Assembly: GCF_009769735.1 (NCBI RefSeq)
Contig: NZ_WSRO01000002.1
Coordinates: 2,988,001-3,052,000 of the forward strand
Direction of reading: 5' to 3'
DNA: 64,000 nt
From: Streptomyces sp. BA2
Lineage (GTDB): Bacteria; Actinomycetota; Actinomycetes; Streptomycetales; Streptomycetaceae
Shown here: piece by piece, positions 1-8,734 of the stretch
How the letters are laid out: each line of letters begins with the position of its first letter
Position numbering within the stretch: position 1 is the stretch's first letter
Position numbers and translations under genes: made by a program
Notes under the pieces: generated by a model
What the model saw: only the letters and a program-made list of their open reading frames with translations
What the model was told of the DNA's origin: nothing
Databases searched by the model: none

Positions 1-351
1 GGGGTCGGCTATCTCCTGAAGGACCGGGTCTTCGACGCCGAACAGTTCATCGACGCCGTACGCCGGGTCGCGGCCGGCGGCACCGCGATGGACCCGCAGG
101 TGATCCAGCAGCTCCTGTCGCGGCGTTCGGCGGACCAGCCGCTCGGCAAGCTGACGCCGCGCGAGCGCGAGGTGCTCGAACTCATGGCGCAGGGACGGTC
201 GAACGCGGCGATCGCGGGCGAGCTCGTCGTGACGGAGCGGGCGATCGCCAAGCACACGTCGAATATCTTCGGGAAACTGGACCTTTCGGTCTCGGACGAC
301 GACAACCGGCGCGTTCTCGCCGTACTCGCCTATCTGGATCAAGGGCGCTGA
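1..351 (+). CDS. LuxR/NarL-type response regulator, C-terminal part (5' end outside window)
   Basis: The reading frame is already open at base 1 and ends at the TGA at 349-351, so only the last 116 residues are present. It starts inside the end of a receiver domain (GVGYLLKDRVFDAEQFIDAV is the usual last strand and helix) and continues into a LuxR-type helix-turn-helix (LTPREREVLELMAQGRSN, then residues of the recognition helix ERAIAKHTSNIF). This is the classic NarL/FixJ layout, a DNA-binding regulator phosphorylated by a two-component histidine kinase. The kinase would be expected upstream, outside the window. The next gene is on the same strand 86 bp later but is a secreted protein of unrelated type. 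The family assignment is firm; the target genes cannot be told. Confidence 0.93.
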   Translation, partial: GVGYLLKDRVFDAEQFIDAVRRVAAGGTAMDPQVIQQLLSRRSADQPLGKLTPREREVLELMAQGRSNAAIAGELVVTERAIAKHTSNIFGKLDLSVSDDDNRRVLAVLAYLDQGR

Positions 352-437
352 GCGCAGCACAGAGGACCGGCGGAGGAATTGGCGGGGAATTCCGCGCGTG
401 ATTGAACGGGGCGGACGCCTGTTGCGTACGTAGTCCC

Positions 438-1949
438 ATGGGACGCACACCACGACGCACATCACGAAAACGATCAAAACTCGCCGGGCGCGCGATCGCC
501 GCCTCGGTGGCTCTCATCCTGGGCGGCGGCGGAATGGTCGCGGTGAATGTCTACGCGAACGCCGGGGAAAGCTCCGGTTCGCCGTCCGCCAGAACCCAGG
601 CCGGCGAGCAGGGCGGCGGTCCGGGGGTGGGGATGGCCACCATCAGCTGCCCGGACGTGGGCACCCAGCTGTCGGACGTGCCGGACGGCGCCCGCGAGGA
701 CGTGGACCGGCGGCTCGCGGAGCTGGACACCCAGATCACCGCCGCCTACGAGAAGTTCGCCGACGCGGAGAACACCGAGCAGGCCGAGGCAGTGCTCGGG
801 CCGCTCGAGGAGCAGCGGCGGCCGACCATCGAGGGCATCGGCTCCTCCATCGACCAGGCGGGCGGACAGCCGCCCCAGGGGATCGACGGCATGGCGCCGT
901 GCACCATGCGGGCCGACGACTCGGCCGGGCAGCAGCCTGGGCAGGACGGGGACGGCGGGCAGCAGCCTGGGCAGGACGGCGAACAGCCGCCCGGTGACGG
1001 CGACGGGGGCGAGCAGCCGCCCGGCGACGGTGCCCAGCAGCCTCCGGGCCAGCAGAACGGCAACGGCCCCGAGGCCGGCGACTTCGTCGACATCGAATCC
1101 ATCCAGCCCAACGTCAACCGCCCCGACAAACAGCGCGGCGCGTCGCGCGGCACCTTCACCACGAAATGCGGGACGAACGAGAACGGCAAGTTCAATCCGG
1201 ACAATGTCATCGCCGCGCCCGGTGTGAGCAATGGCGCTCACCATATGCACGATTACGTCGGAAATCAGGCCACGGACGCTTTCTCCGGTGACGACGATCT
1301 CGCGAACGGCGACACCACGTGCCGGAACCAGGGGGACAAGTCCACCTATTACTGGCCGGTCCTGAGGCTGCAGAACGGAGAGGACGAGAACGACGCCGAC
1401 GCGGACGGCGGCGGCAAGGACCAGAATGTCGGCCAGATCCAGACACCGACCTCGGTCACGCTGAAATTCGCCGGTAATCCGACGGGCAAGGTCGTCGCGA
1501 TGCCGCGCTTCCTGCGCATCATCACCGGTGACGCCAAGGCGCTGACCAACGGTGACGCGAACGCCAACGCGTCCTGGAGCTGCACCGGCTTCGAGAACCG
1601 TCAGCTGAAGGACAAGTATCCGATCTGCCCCGAGGGCAGCCAGGTCGTCCGGACGTTCAATTTCCAGAGCTGCTGGGACGGCCAGAACACCGACAGCGCC
1701 AACCACCGTACGCATGTGGCCTTCGCCGACGCGGAGAGCGGCGCGTGCCCGCAGGGGTTCAAGGCCATTCCGCAGCTGGTGCAGCGCATCGTGTACGACG
1801 TGCCGCCAGGGCCGGGATTCGCCGTCGACTCGTTCCCCGAGCAGCTGCACAAGCCGATCACCGATCACGGTGACTTCATCAACGTCTTCGACGAGGGACT
1901 GATGAACCGCATGGCCAAATGCATCAACAGCGGTCAGCGCTGCAACTGA
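438..1949 (+). CDS. Secreted DUF1996-domain protein
   Basis: 503 residues from the ATG at 438, chosen because it is followed by a basic stretch and a hydrophobic segment (about residues 16-38) that makes a signal peptide or signal anchor. A longer start at 402 would add 12 residues with no signal character. Residues about 160-212 are a Gln/Gly/Asp/Pro linker with repeats of the type [10 protein letters not shown]. From about 214 onward lies a DUF1996 domain: [25 protein letters not shown], and FQSCWDGQN followed by NHRTHVAF are hallmarks of this family of secreted proteins shared by Streptomyces and fungi. The conserved His, Cys and Asp residues suggest a metal-binding or catalytic fold, but the function is not established. 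No clear ribosome site precedes the start. It ends 30 bp before the convergent lipoprotein gene. Confidence 0.85.
   Translation: MGRTPRRTSRKRSKLAGRAIAASVALILGGGGMVAVNVYANAGESSGSPSARTQAGEQGGGPGVGMATISCPDVGTQLSDVPDGAREDVDRRLAELDTQITAAYEKFADAENTEQAEAVLGPLEEQRRPTIEGIGSSIDQAGGQPPQGIDGMAPCTMRADDSAGQQPGQDGDGGQQPGQDGEQPPGDGDGGEQPPGDGAQQPPGQQNGNGPEAGDFVDIESIQPNVNRPDKQRGASRGTFTTKCGTNENGKFNPDNVIAAPGVSNGAHHMHDYVGNQATDAFSGDDDLANGDTTCRNQGDKSTYYWPVLRLQNGEDENDADADGGGKDQNVGQIQTPTSVTLKFAGNPTGKVVAMPRFLRIITGDAKALTNGDANANASWSCTGFENRQLKDKYPICPEGSQVVRTFNFQSCWDGQNTDSANHRTHVAFADAESGACPQGFKAIPQLVQRIVYDVPPGPGFAVDSFPEQLHKPITDHGDFINVFDEGLMNRMAKCINSGQRCN
927..979 (+). repeat. Direct repeat coding the Gln/Gly/Asp linker of the DUF1996 protein
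   Basis: A 23-bp unit beginning gggcagcagcctgggcagga occurs at 927-949 and again at 957-979 (period 30 bp). It is followed by related gagcagccgcccgg-type units to about 1050. The repeat encodes QQPGQDG and EQPPGDG blocks and keeps the frame, so linker length may vary between strains. Confidence 0.8.
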
Positions 1950-1979
1950 GCCGCGCTGACCCCCCGTACCGCTGCGCGG

Positions 1980-2474
1980 TCAGCTCGACTGGTGACCGGA
2001 GTGGCCCGAGTGCCCCGGGCCCGAGTCCTCGTGATCCCCACCACCGCTACTCCCCGAGTGGTGCGAGGACTTCTCCACCGTCCCACCGAGCCGGCCGCGC
2101 AGCCGCATGACCACCTTCTCGTCGCCGACCGCGATCCACTTCTCGCCGACGAGGTACGTGCCGCCGTAATCTGCCGCCTCGTCGAACCATTCGGCCTGGC
2201 CACGGGCATTTGTAAAGGTTACTAGGACGTAGCGGCGGGCACCTTTGTCACAGGTGGCCTGCCGCAGTTCGGCCGCGTCCGTCTGGATGTCCGGCTTGCA
2301 TCGCGCCTTGGCCGCCAGCTGCTCCAGGCTTCCGCTCGCCGTGTCCGGCGGCGCGTCGTCGCCGTCGGAGCCGCATGCCACAAGGATCATCAGCAGTCCC
2401 ACACCCATGCCCGTACGCATGCGCCCCCGCATGCCCCTGCCTGCGCCCGCAAGCGGCTTTCGCGCTGCCTTCAT
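1980..2474 (-). CDS. Putative lipoprotein with His/Ser/Gly-rich C-terminus
   Basis: 164 residues from the ATG at 2474, which follows a purine-rich GGTGGGACG stretch. The N-terminus is basic (RGMRGRMRTGMG), then hydrophobic, then the lipobox L-V-A-C with GSDGD after the cysteine, so a diacylglyceryl-modified surface lipoprotein is expected. A later ATG at the MRGRM segment would also preserve the signal. The middle contains two further cysteines (ARCKPD and ATCDKG) that could pair, and a conserved-looking stretch ending AVGDEKVVMRLRGRLGG. The last about 30 residues are almost only Ser, Gly, His, Asp (HHSGSSGGGDHEDSGPGHSG), which could bind metal ions. It is divergent from the GH89 gene and shares a 111-bp promoter region with it. 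I do not recognise a named family. Confidence 0.75.
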   Translation of the reverse strand: MKAARKPLAGAGRGMRGRMRTGMGVGLLMILVACGSDGDDAPPDTASGSLEQLAAKARCKPDIQTDAAELRQATCDKGARRYVLVTFTNARGQAEWFDEAADYGGTYLVGEKWIAVGDEKVVMRLRGRLGGTVEKSSHHSGSSGGGDHEDSGPGHSGHSGHQSS

Positions 2475-2585
2475 CGTCCCACCAGTCCCTTCAGGCGAGG
2501 TGAACTCGCCATCTCCGTATGCACCGTTGAGCGCACGACGCCACGCGGATACCGTGCGCCGCACCATTCGACCCAGGGGGTACAC

Positions 2586-5500
2586 ATGTCCGTTCCATCC
2601 CGACGTTCCGTGCTCGGCACAGCCGGGGCCATCGGCCTCGGTGCCGCCATCGGCGGGGTGGCGGTTCCATCCCACGCCGCCGACGGGCCCGTCCAGGGCC
2701 CCGTCCTCGCCCTCGATACGGATTCCGCGCGCTCAGCGCTCAACAGACTCCTGCCGCATCACGCGGAACAGTTCCGTCTCAGACTCGTCCCCGCGAAGGG
2801 CGGCGCGGACCGTTTCCGGGTTTCGGGCACGACCGGGCGCATCGATGTGTCCGGTACGACGCCCGCCGTGCTGCTCACCGGGGTCCACTGGTATCTGAAG
2901 TACGTCTGCGGAGCCCATGTCGCGTGGAACGGCAGCCAGCTTGACCTGCCGCGCGGGCTGCCCGCGCCCTCGCGCCCGCTGGAGCGGTCCACATCGCTGC
3001 CGCACCGGTTCGCCCTCAACGACACGAACGACGGGTACACCGCGCCGCACGCCGACTGGGCGTACTGGGAGCGGATGATCGACGTGCTCGCGCTGCACGG
3101 CTGCAACGAGGTCCTGGTGATCGCGGGGGCGGAGGCCGTCTACCACCGGGTTCTCCAGGACTTCGGCTACAGCGACGCGGAGGCGCGCGCGTGGCTGCCC
3201 GCGCCTTCGCACCAGGCGTGGTGGCTGCTGCAGAACCTTTCGGGGTACGGAGGGCCGCTGTCGCCCGAAGTCATCGCGGACCGGGCCGAGCTCGGTCGCA
3301 AGATCGTGGACCGGCTGCGCTCGCTGGGGATGGCGCCGGTGCTTCCCGGCTACTACGGGCACGTCCCCGACGGGTTCGCGGCACGCAACGGCGGGGACGC
3401 GCGGGTGGTGCCGCAGGGCACCTGGCACGGGTTCAAGCGGCCCGACTGGCTCGACCCGAGGACCTCGTCCTTCGCGAAGGTCGCCGCTTCCTTCTACCGG
3501 CACCAGGAGCAGCTCTTCGGGGCCGCCGAGAACTTCAAGATGGACCTGCTGCACGAGGGCGGCACCGCGGGGGACGTGCCGGTGCCGGACGCGGCGCGCG
3601 GCGTGGAAGCGGCCCTGCGCAAGGCGCGCCCCGGTGCGACCTGGGTGATCCTCGGCTGGCAGGCCAATCCGCTGCCCGAGCTGCTCGACGCGATCGACCG
3701 GCGGCGGATGCTGATCGTGGACGGGGTCTCCGACCGGTTCACTAGCGTCACCGACCGCGAGAAGGACTGGGGCGGCACGCCCTACGCGTTCGGGACCATC
3801 CCGAACTTCGGGGGCCGTACGACGATCGGCGCCCGCGCCCACATCTGGAACGAGAAGTTCTTCGCGTGGCGGGACAAGGGCGGCAGCGCGCTCGTGGGCA
3901 CGGCGTTCATGCCGGAGGCGACGGACCGGGACCCGGCCGCCTTCGAGCTCTTCTCCGAACTCGCCTGGTCCAAGGACAAGTTGGACCTGAAGTCGTGGTT
4001 CGACGGATACGCGGGGTTCCGCTACGGCGGCCGTGACTCCGACGCGCTGCGCGCCTGGCGGGCGTTGCACGACACCGCCTACCGGCACACCGCCATCGAG
4101 CGGAGCGACCCGCACGACTCACTGTTCGCAGCCCGTCCCGACCTGGCGGCGAACCGCGCCGCCGAGTACGCGCCGAGTGCGCTGACGTACGACCCGGCCC
4201 GGTTCGACGCGGCGTTCGCCGGGCTCCTCGGGGTACGTGGAGGGCTGCGGGGCAGTGCCGCGTACCGGTACGACCTGGTGGACGTGGCCCGGCAGGCGCT
4301 CGCACACCGGAGCCGGCAGTTGCTGCCGCAGCTTCGGACCGCGTACCGCCGCAAGGACGCGGACACCTTCCGTGCGCTGTCGACGCTGTGGCTGCGGCTG
4401 ATGCGGCTGTCCGACGAGCTGACGGGAACCAACTCGGCTTTCCTGCTCGGCCCTTGGGTGGAATCGGCGCGGAGGATGGGGACGAACGACGCCGAGCGGG
4501 CGGAGTTCGAGCGGACCGCCAAGGTGCTGATCACGGTGTGGGGCGACCGGGCGACGTCCGACGGCGGGAAGCTGCACGAGTACGGGAACCGTGAGTGGTC
4601 AGGACTGATGGCCGACTTCTACGTGCCCCGCTGGCAGAGGTGGCTCGACGAGCTGGCCGACGCGTTGGCCGCGGGGCGTGAGCCGCGGGCGGTGGACTGG
4701 TTCGCGGTGGAGGAGCCGTGGACCCGGGAGCGCAAGGACTATCCCCTGCGGGGAATCGGCGACCCGTACCGGACCGCTTCACGCGTACATGACGTGCTGG
4801 CCCGAGCGCCCTACCAGGGGTCCCTGGAGGTCGTCGCCGACCCGCCGTCGCTGCCGCCCGGCGGGCACGCACGCCTGGAGGCGGTCTTCCGCAACGTCAA
4901 CGGGCTGCGGGCCACGGGCCGCGTCGACTTCCGGCTGACCGGCATCGACGCGGAGCCCTCCGGCCCGGTGTCGCTGCCCCGGGTCGCCCCCGGGGGCACG
5001 GGCAAGGTGGCGTGGCGGGCGAACGCGCCGGGAACGCCACTGGACCGTCCGTTGCGGCCGCATCCGTACGAGATCGAGGTGCGGTACGGGCCTGCGGGCG
5101 AGCGGCGGGTCGAGGCCGTCCACGAGGGCGTGCTGTTCGAGGCGGGGCCGGTGGGCGCGGGCTGGAAGAAGTACTCCAACAACGCGGCGGTCTTCGGGGA
5201 GTTGAACGGCCGCTACGCCATCAACGGAGCGGGCGCGGACCTGTGGAAGGGCACGACGGAGTTCGGCACGCTGTACCGGGAGGGCGCGCTGCGCGGCGGC
5301 GTCTCGGTGACGGTCCGGGTCGACGCCCAGGCGGTCACGGGCCCCTGGGCCAGAGCGGGCCTGATCGCACGCAACGCGATGGAGGTGCCGGGCTCCCCGG
5401 GCTTCCTCAACCTCGCGGTCACTCCGGCGAACGGGGTGGTCATGTCGTACGACACGAACGGCGACGGAACCCTGGACACGTACAAGCGCATCACGGGGAT

Positions 5501-5711
5501 CAAGGCACCGATGCTGCTGCGCCTGGAGCGCGCGGGCAACGCGGTGACGGGCTCGTGCTCGACGGACGACGGGGCCGGCTGGCGGGTGGTGGCGAGTGTG
5601 CCGGTGCCGGGGGTTGCGGCGGCGCAGGACGTGGGCCTGTTCATGAGCGCGACCAATGGCGGCGACGGGGAGCGGGGGACGGTGGAGTTCAGCGGGTGGA
5701 GGGTTGCCTGA
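2586..5711 (+). CDS. Tat-secreted GH89 alpha-N-acetylglucosaminidase
   Basis: 1041 residues. The ATG at 2586 has a good ribosome site (AGGGGG, 5 bases upstream). Residues 1-32 form a twin-arginine signal (SRRSVLGTAGAIGLGAAIGG ending SHA|AD), predicting folded export. The body matches the NAGLU family: NDTNDGYTAPHADWAYWERM, WLPAPSHQAWWLLQNLSGYG and GYYGHVPDGF (about 254) are typical. Candidate catalytic glutamates are E324 (LLHEGG) and E444 (FMPEATDRDP), placed by comparison with the two Glu of human NAGLU; this is inference. The last about 190 residues look like a beta-sandwich (WARAGLIARNAMEV, GVVMSYDTNGDG), possibly a carbohydrate-binding module. The enzyme removes terminal alpha-linked GlcNAc from glycans outside the cell. 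A perfect 14-bp hairpin follows 24 bp after the stop. Confidence 0.93.
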   Translation: MSVPSRRSVLGTAGAIGLGAAIGGVAVPSHAADGPVQGPVLALDTDSARSALNRLLPHHAEQFRLRLVPAKGGADRFRVSGTTGRIDVSGTTPAVLLTGVHWYLKYVCGAHVAWNGSQLDLPRGLPAPSRPLERSTSLPHRFALNDTNDGYTAPHADWAYWERMIDVLALHGCNEVLVIAGAEAVYHRVLQDFGYSDAEARAWLPAPSHQAWWLLQNLSGYGGPLSPEVIADRAELGRKIVDRLRSLGMAPVLPGYYGHVPDGFAARNGGDARVVPQGTWHGFKRPDWLDPRTSSFAKVAASFYRHQEQLFGAAENFKMDLLHEGGTAGDVPVPDAARGVEAALRKARPGATWVILGWQANPLPELLDAIDRRRMLIVDGVSDRFTSVTDREKDWGGTPYAFGTIPNFGGRTTIGARAHIWNEKFFAWRDKGGSALVGTAFMPEATDRDPAAFELFSELAWSKDKLDLKSWFDGYAGFRYGGRDSDALRAWRALHDTAYRHTAIERSDPHDSLFAARPDLAANRAAEYAPSALTYDPARFDAAFAGLLGVRGGLRGSAAYRYDLVDVARQALAHRSRQLLPQLRTAYRRKDADTFRALSTLWLRLMRLSDELTGTNSAFLLGPWVESARRMGTNDAERAEFERTAKVLITVWGDRATSDGGKLHEYGNREWSGLMADFYVPRWQRWLDELADALAAGREPRAVDWFAVEEPWTRERKDYPLRGIGDPYRTASRVHDVLARAPYQGSLEVVADPPSLPPGGHARLEAVFRNVNGLRATGRVDFRLTGIDAEPSGPVSLPRVAPGGTGKVAWRANAPGTPLDRPLRPHPYEIEVRYGPAGERRVEAVHEGVLFEAGPVGAGWKKYSNNAAVFGELNGRYAINGAGADLWKGTTEFGTLYREGALRGGVSVTVRVDAQAVTGPWARAGLIARNAMEVPGSPGFLNLAVTPANGVVMSYDTNGDGTLDTYKRITGIKAPMLLRLERAGNAVTGSCSTDDGAGWRVVASVPVPGVAAAQDVGLFMSATNGGDGERGTVEFSGWRVA

Positions 5712-5735
5712 GGGTCCCCTGCGGGGCTTTGGCGA

Positions 5736-5772
5736 GGGGCGGGTGCCGGGCAGACATACCGGCACCCGCCCC
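5736..5772 (+). terminator. Perfect 14-bp hairpin after the GH89 gene
   Basis: GGGGCGGGTGCCGG (5736-5749) pairs with CCGGCACCCGCCCC (5759-5772) around a 9-base loop GCAGACATA. There is no T-tract, as is common for Streptomyces terminators. It starts 24 bp after the stop codon of the GH89 gene. Confidence 0.75.
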
Positions 5773-5813
5773 CTCGCGCGCGCTGCCGGCTGCGGCTGTT
5801 CGCTGGTCGCTGC

Positions 5814-5840
5814 GGGGCAATCGAGTGGGTGGGCGGGAAA
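5814..5840. repeat. Family B repeat fragment (GTGGGTGGGCGGGAAA)
   Basis: The segment GGGGCAATCGAGTGGGTGGG followed by CGGGAAA is the reverse-orientation half of the family B element also found at 35.3, 41.4, 47.5, 57.2 and 59.4 kb. Here the opposite arm is missing. It lies between the GH89 hairpin and the TPR gene. Confidence 0.7.
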
Positions 5841-5895
5841 GGCCTGTTCGGTGGAGTCACCGCCCGGCACGGTAACCCCGTGCGAAAGTGTGGCC

Positions 5896-6390
5896 ATGGA
5901 TATTGCGTGGGAGCAGCGGTTGGCCGAGGCGTGGGCCACGGTCGAGGAGTACGACGACGACCGGGGCGAGGAGTTCCGGAAGGTCATCGACGCGTTGGTC
6001 GAGGAGTTGCCGGACGGCAGTCCCGTCGCCCCCTTCGAGCGCGCCTGCGCCTTCGACTCCACGGGGCACTCCGACCGCGCCGTTCCCCTGTACCGCGAGG
6101 CGCTGGAGCGGGGTCTCGACGGATACCGGCGGCGCCGCACCGTGATCCAACTCTCCAGTTCGCTGCGGAACACCGGGCACCCGGAGGAAGGCGTAGCACT
6201 ACTCGAAGCCGAACTCGACGGCCCGAGCGACGAGTTGGACGATGCCGTACGCGCCGTCCTCGCCCTCTGCCTCGCCGGCCTCGGCCGCGAGCGTGAAGGT
6301 CTCGCCCTCGTTCTCGGCGCCCTCGCGCCCCATCTCCCGCGGTACCAGCGGTCGATGGGCAACTATGCTCGAGAGCTCACAGACGGGTGA
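5896..6390 (+). CDS. Tetratricopeptide (TPR_5-type) protein
   Basis: 164 residues from the ATG at 5896; a GTG two codons earlier is equally in frame. The protein is cytoplasmic, acidic at the N-terminus and built of helix pairs. The stretch AVPLYREALERGLDGYRRRR followed by TVIQLSSSLRNTGHPEEGVALLEAEL is characteristic of the short TPR_5 family common in Streptomyces. Such proteins are protein-protein adaptors; no partner can be read from the context. The next gene begins only about 30 bp downstream on the same strand, so the two may be co-transcribed. Confidence 0.82.
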   Translation: MDIAWEQRLAEAWATVEEYDDDRGEEFRKVIDALVEELPDGSPVAPFERACAFDSTGHSDRAVPLYREALERGLDGYRRRRTVIQLSSSLRNTGHPEEGVALLEAELDGPSDELDDAVRAVLALCLAGLGREREGLALVLGALAPHLPRYQRSMGNYARELTDG

Positions 6391-6420
6391 CCATCCGACG
6401 ATTCGCTCGTTTTGCTGAAC

Positions 6421-8328
6421 GTGTCGTCGAATGTGAAGTCCCCCTCCCCGCCCCATGATCTCTCCGGCGTCGTCGATGTCGAGCAGGCCGAGGCCGCCCT
6501 CGTCGAGCACTACCCCCGCCTGGTGCGGCTCGCCTACCTGGTGTTGCCGCCCAGCCTCGGGCGCAACCGGCGAGTCCTGACCGCCCACGCCCTGACCCAG
6601 CGCGCGCTGCCCCGCAGTCGCAGGTCGGGCGATGCGGAGGTCGTCCCGGAGCAGCGCTCGGGGAACGGGCGGGGCAGCGACCCCGGGTACGCGTACGTAC
6701 GGCTGCGCGTCGTCGGCACGGCGCTCGACGCGGGGCTTCCGCTCCGGCGGAAGGCCTGGCCCAAGCGCGCGCAGCTGCCGCCGCTGCTGCCGCAGGTCTG
6801 GGGCCTGAGGCTCTTCCCGCGGTCGGGAGGCGCCGACGAACTCGCCCTCGACCAGGAGCTGTCCGCGCTCTCGGGCGCCGCTCGGGCCGCCTTCGTGCTG
6901 CGCGGCCTCGAACGCCTCCCCGACGGCGACGTACGCAAGGTGCTCGCCGCCGCCGGAGTCGACGAGCCCGCGGCAGCGCTGGCCGAGGCCGACGGCGTGG
7001 ACGCGGCGTACGAACTGCTCAGGTCCCCCGAGTTCGACCCCTGCTCGCTCCAGGCGCGGCCCACCGATCTGATGCGCCGCAGGCAGCACATGAAGGCCGC
7101 GGGCGTCGCGCTCGCCGCGGCCCTGGTCTGCGGGGCGCTGCTCGGCCTGCCCGGCGACGGGTGGGGTCCCGACGGGGCCGCCGCGCCCGCGTACGCGATG
7201 AATCCCGCGGGCCAAGCCGCCCTGGATCCAGACCAGTTGACGAAGGTCGCGGCCAGTACGTGGAAGAAGTCCGCCCGCGCCGACTTCTCCGTGTGGCCCG
7301 CAAGGGGCGCGCTCATCGACGACGACGCCCTGCTGCGGCGGGCCCTGGCCGTCTGGGCACGCCCCGGCGGATCGGTCCAGGTCTCCGCGACGCCGGGCAC
7401 AGCGGCGGGCGCGCCTCCCGGGCCCGCGCAACTGCTCTTCGCCGGCGAGGTCGACGCGGCACGGGTCGTGCTGCTGTACGACGGACTGCGCATCGTGCGG
7501 TACGCCGAGCCCAAGGAGGGCACCGGCGGAGCCGCGCTCGACTTCGCGCGTGTGGACGGTGCGACCAGCGCCGAGGCGGGAGCCCTGATCGTCAGCCGCG
7601 TCGACGGCAACGTCCGGTACCTGACCGCGCCTTGGGTCGGCGGAGTCGCCGTACGCGACCTGCTGAAACCCGAGGGGAAAGCCGACGCCCTGAAGCGGGA
7701 CGGCGACGGTGTCACGGAGCCCCTCGCCAGTCCGGCGCAGGCCCGCGCGTGCACCTCGTGGAACGCCCTGCAGCTGCGGGACGAGAGCGGGGTGAACCGT
7801 CTCTCCACCGACCTCGGCGAACTCGTCCCCGCCCATCTCACCGCGGGCCGCCCGCAGGCTCCGCGCGAGGCCACGGCCGCGAACTGGTCGTCGGCCGCCT
7901 GCTCGCTCGCCGACGCACGCTCGAACGGCGTGCGGTCCGTGAACTCCTGGCAGTACGCGCGTCAGGCACTGCCCGAGGCGAACGGCTCCGCGGCCTGGCT
8001 CTGCACCCGGGCCGACACGTGGCGGGGCGACGGAGGCCGGGCACTCGCGCAGTTCCAGGCGGCGGGCGCGGCCGCGGTCGCGGCGAAGGCGGAGGACTCC
8101 GCGGCGTGCGGTGCGCGGGAGCCTTCGGTGCTCGCGGGAGTGCGGTGGAAGTCCCGGGGCGGGAACTGGTACCTGCTGGGAGGCGGCAGCAAGGACGTCG
8201 TCTCGCTCAGGGCGTCCGGCGGTTCGCAGACCCCCGGCAACACCGTGGCCGCGCCCCTGAAGCAGGGCGCTCGCGCCGGGCTCACCGGGCGGCTCGCGGA
8301 CGGCACGAAGGTGTCGACGCTGCGTTGA
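6421..8328 (+). CDS. Sigma-factor-like domain fused to a membrane anchor and an outside domain
   Basis: About 635 residues from the GTG at 6421; TTG at 6412 and GTG at 6433 are alternatives and none has a clear ribosome site. Residues about 20-60 (EAALVEHYPRLVRLAYLVLP, then LTAHALTQRAL) resemble region 2 of ECF sigma factors. Residues about 140-180 (ELSALSGAARAAFVLRGLER followed by LPDGDVRKVLAAAGV) resemble region 4, but both are degraded. One hydrophobic segment at about 224-243 (KAAGVALAAALVCGALLGLP) follows a basic RRRQHMK stretch, so the N-terminal part is expected inside and about 390 residues outside. The outside part holds several cysteines (ARACTSWNAL, SSAACSLADA, SAAWLCTRAD, DSAACGAREP) suited to disulfides. 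I know this only as a conserved actinobacterial hypothetical; direct transcription activity is doubtful. Confidence 0.7.
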   Translation: MSSNVKSPSPPHDLSGVVDVEQAEAALVEHYPRLVRLAYLVLPPSLGRNRRVLTAHALTQRALPRSRRSGDAEVVPEQRSGNGRGSDPGYAYVRLRVVGTALDAGLPLRRKAWPKRAQLPPLLPQVWGLRLFPRSGGADELALDQELSALSGAARAAFVLRGLERLPDGDVRKVLAAAGVDEPAAALAEADGVDAAYELLRSPEFDPCSLQARPTDLMRRRQHMKAAGVALAAALVCGALLGLPGDGWGPDGAAAPAYAMNPAGQAALDPDQLTKVAASTWKKSARADFSVWPARGALIDDDALLRRALAVWARPGGSVQVSATPGTAAGAPPGPAQLLFAGEVDAARVVLLYDGLRIVRYAEPKEGTGGAALDFARVDGATSAEAGALIVSRVDGNVRYLTAPWVGGVAVRDLLKPEGKADALKRDGDGVTEPLASPAQARACTSWNALQLRDESGVNRLSTDLGELVPAHLTAGRPQAPREATAANWSSAACSLADARSNGVRSVNSWQYARQALPEANGSAAWLCTRADTWRGDGGRALAQFQAAGAAAVAAKAEDSAACGAREPSVLAGVRWKSRGGNWYLLGGGSKDVVSLRASGGSQTPGNTVAAPLKQGARAGLTGRLADGTKVSTLR

Positions 8329-8332
8329 GCCG

Positions 8333-8734
8333 TCAGGCGGACGGGACCGGGCCCCGCAGATCCTTCTCCAGGAGCATCACGCCGTACGTGCTCCCGTCCG
8401 CCGCCACCTTCCCCGGCAGCTCCCCCAGCACGGCATAACCCGCCGCCTCGTAGTACTCCCGCAACCGCGGGTTGGCCGACACGCAGTCCAGGCGGCAGCG
8501 CTCCCTGCCCGCCTCCGCGATCCGCCGTTCCGCGCGCGCCAGCATCGCGCGGCCCGTTCCCGCCGGGGCACCGCGCCGGGTCATCAGGCGGTGCACGTAG
8601 CCCGCGACGGGCGGCTGTTCGCCCCAGGCGGGCTCGTCCGCCCACCACACCTCGTACGCACCGGTGACCATCTCGCCGTCGTAGAGGGCGACGAGGGTGG
8701 GGATGTCCTCTTCGCCGGCCAGGCGGTGGGTCAA
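8333..8734 (-). CDS. GNAT-family N-acetyltransferase
   Basis: 133 residues starting with TTG at 8734, which overlaps the TGA of the upstream TetR gene (TTGA). The ribosome site AGGAG lies 8 bases before it and no other in-frame start is available, so translational coupling is likely. The acetyl-CoA binding region is seen in RGAPAGTGRAMLARAERRIA (motif A, R-G-x-G-T/A-G type), followed by CRLDCVSANPRLREYYEAAG, the usual strand 5, helix 4 and N-x-x-x-x-x-Y-Y-x-x-x-G-Y. The family transfers acetyl groups from acetyl-CoA to small amines or protein amino groups; the substrate is unknown. It ends 4 bp from the stop of the convergent sigma-like gene. Confidence 0.85.
   Translation of the reverse strand: MTHRLAGEEDIPTLVALYDGEMVTGAYEVWWADEPAWGEQPPVAGYVHRLMTRRGAPAGTGRAMLARAERRIAEAGRERCRLDCVSANPRLREYYEAAGYAVLGELPGKVAADGSTYGVMLLEKDLRGPVPSA

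Noticed and set aside
474..1868. Long open frame on the reverse strand opposite the DUF1996 gene
   Set aside because: It is a shadow of a high-GC gene: composition is Arg/Ala/Gly/Val without any family motif, while the forward frame has a signal peptide and a known domain.
4779..6362. 527-codon reverse open frame over the end of GH89 and the TPR gene
   Set aside because: Shadow frame with Arg/Ser/Pro-rich composition.
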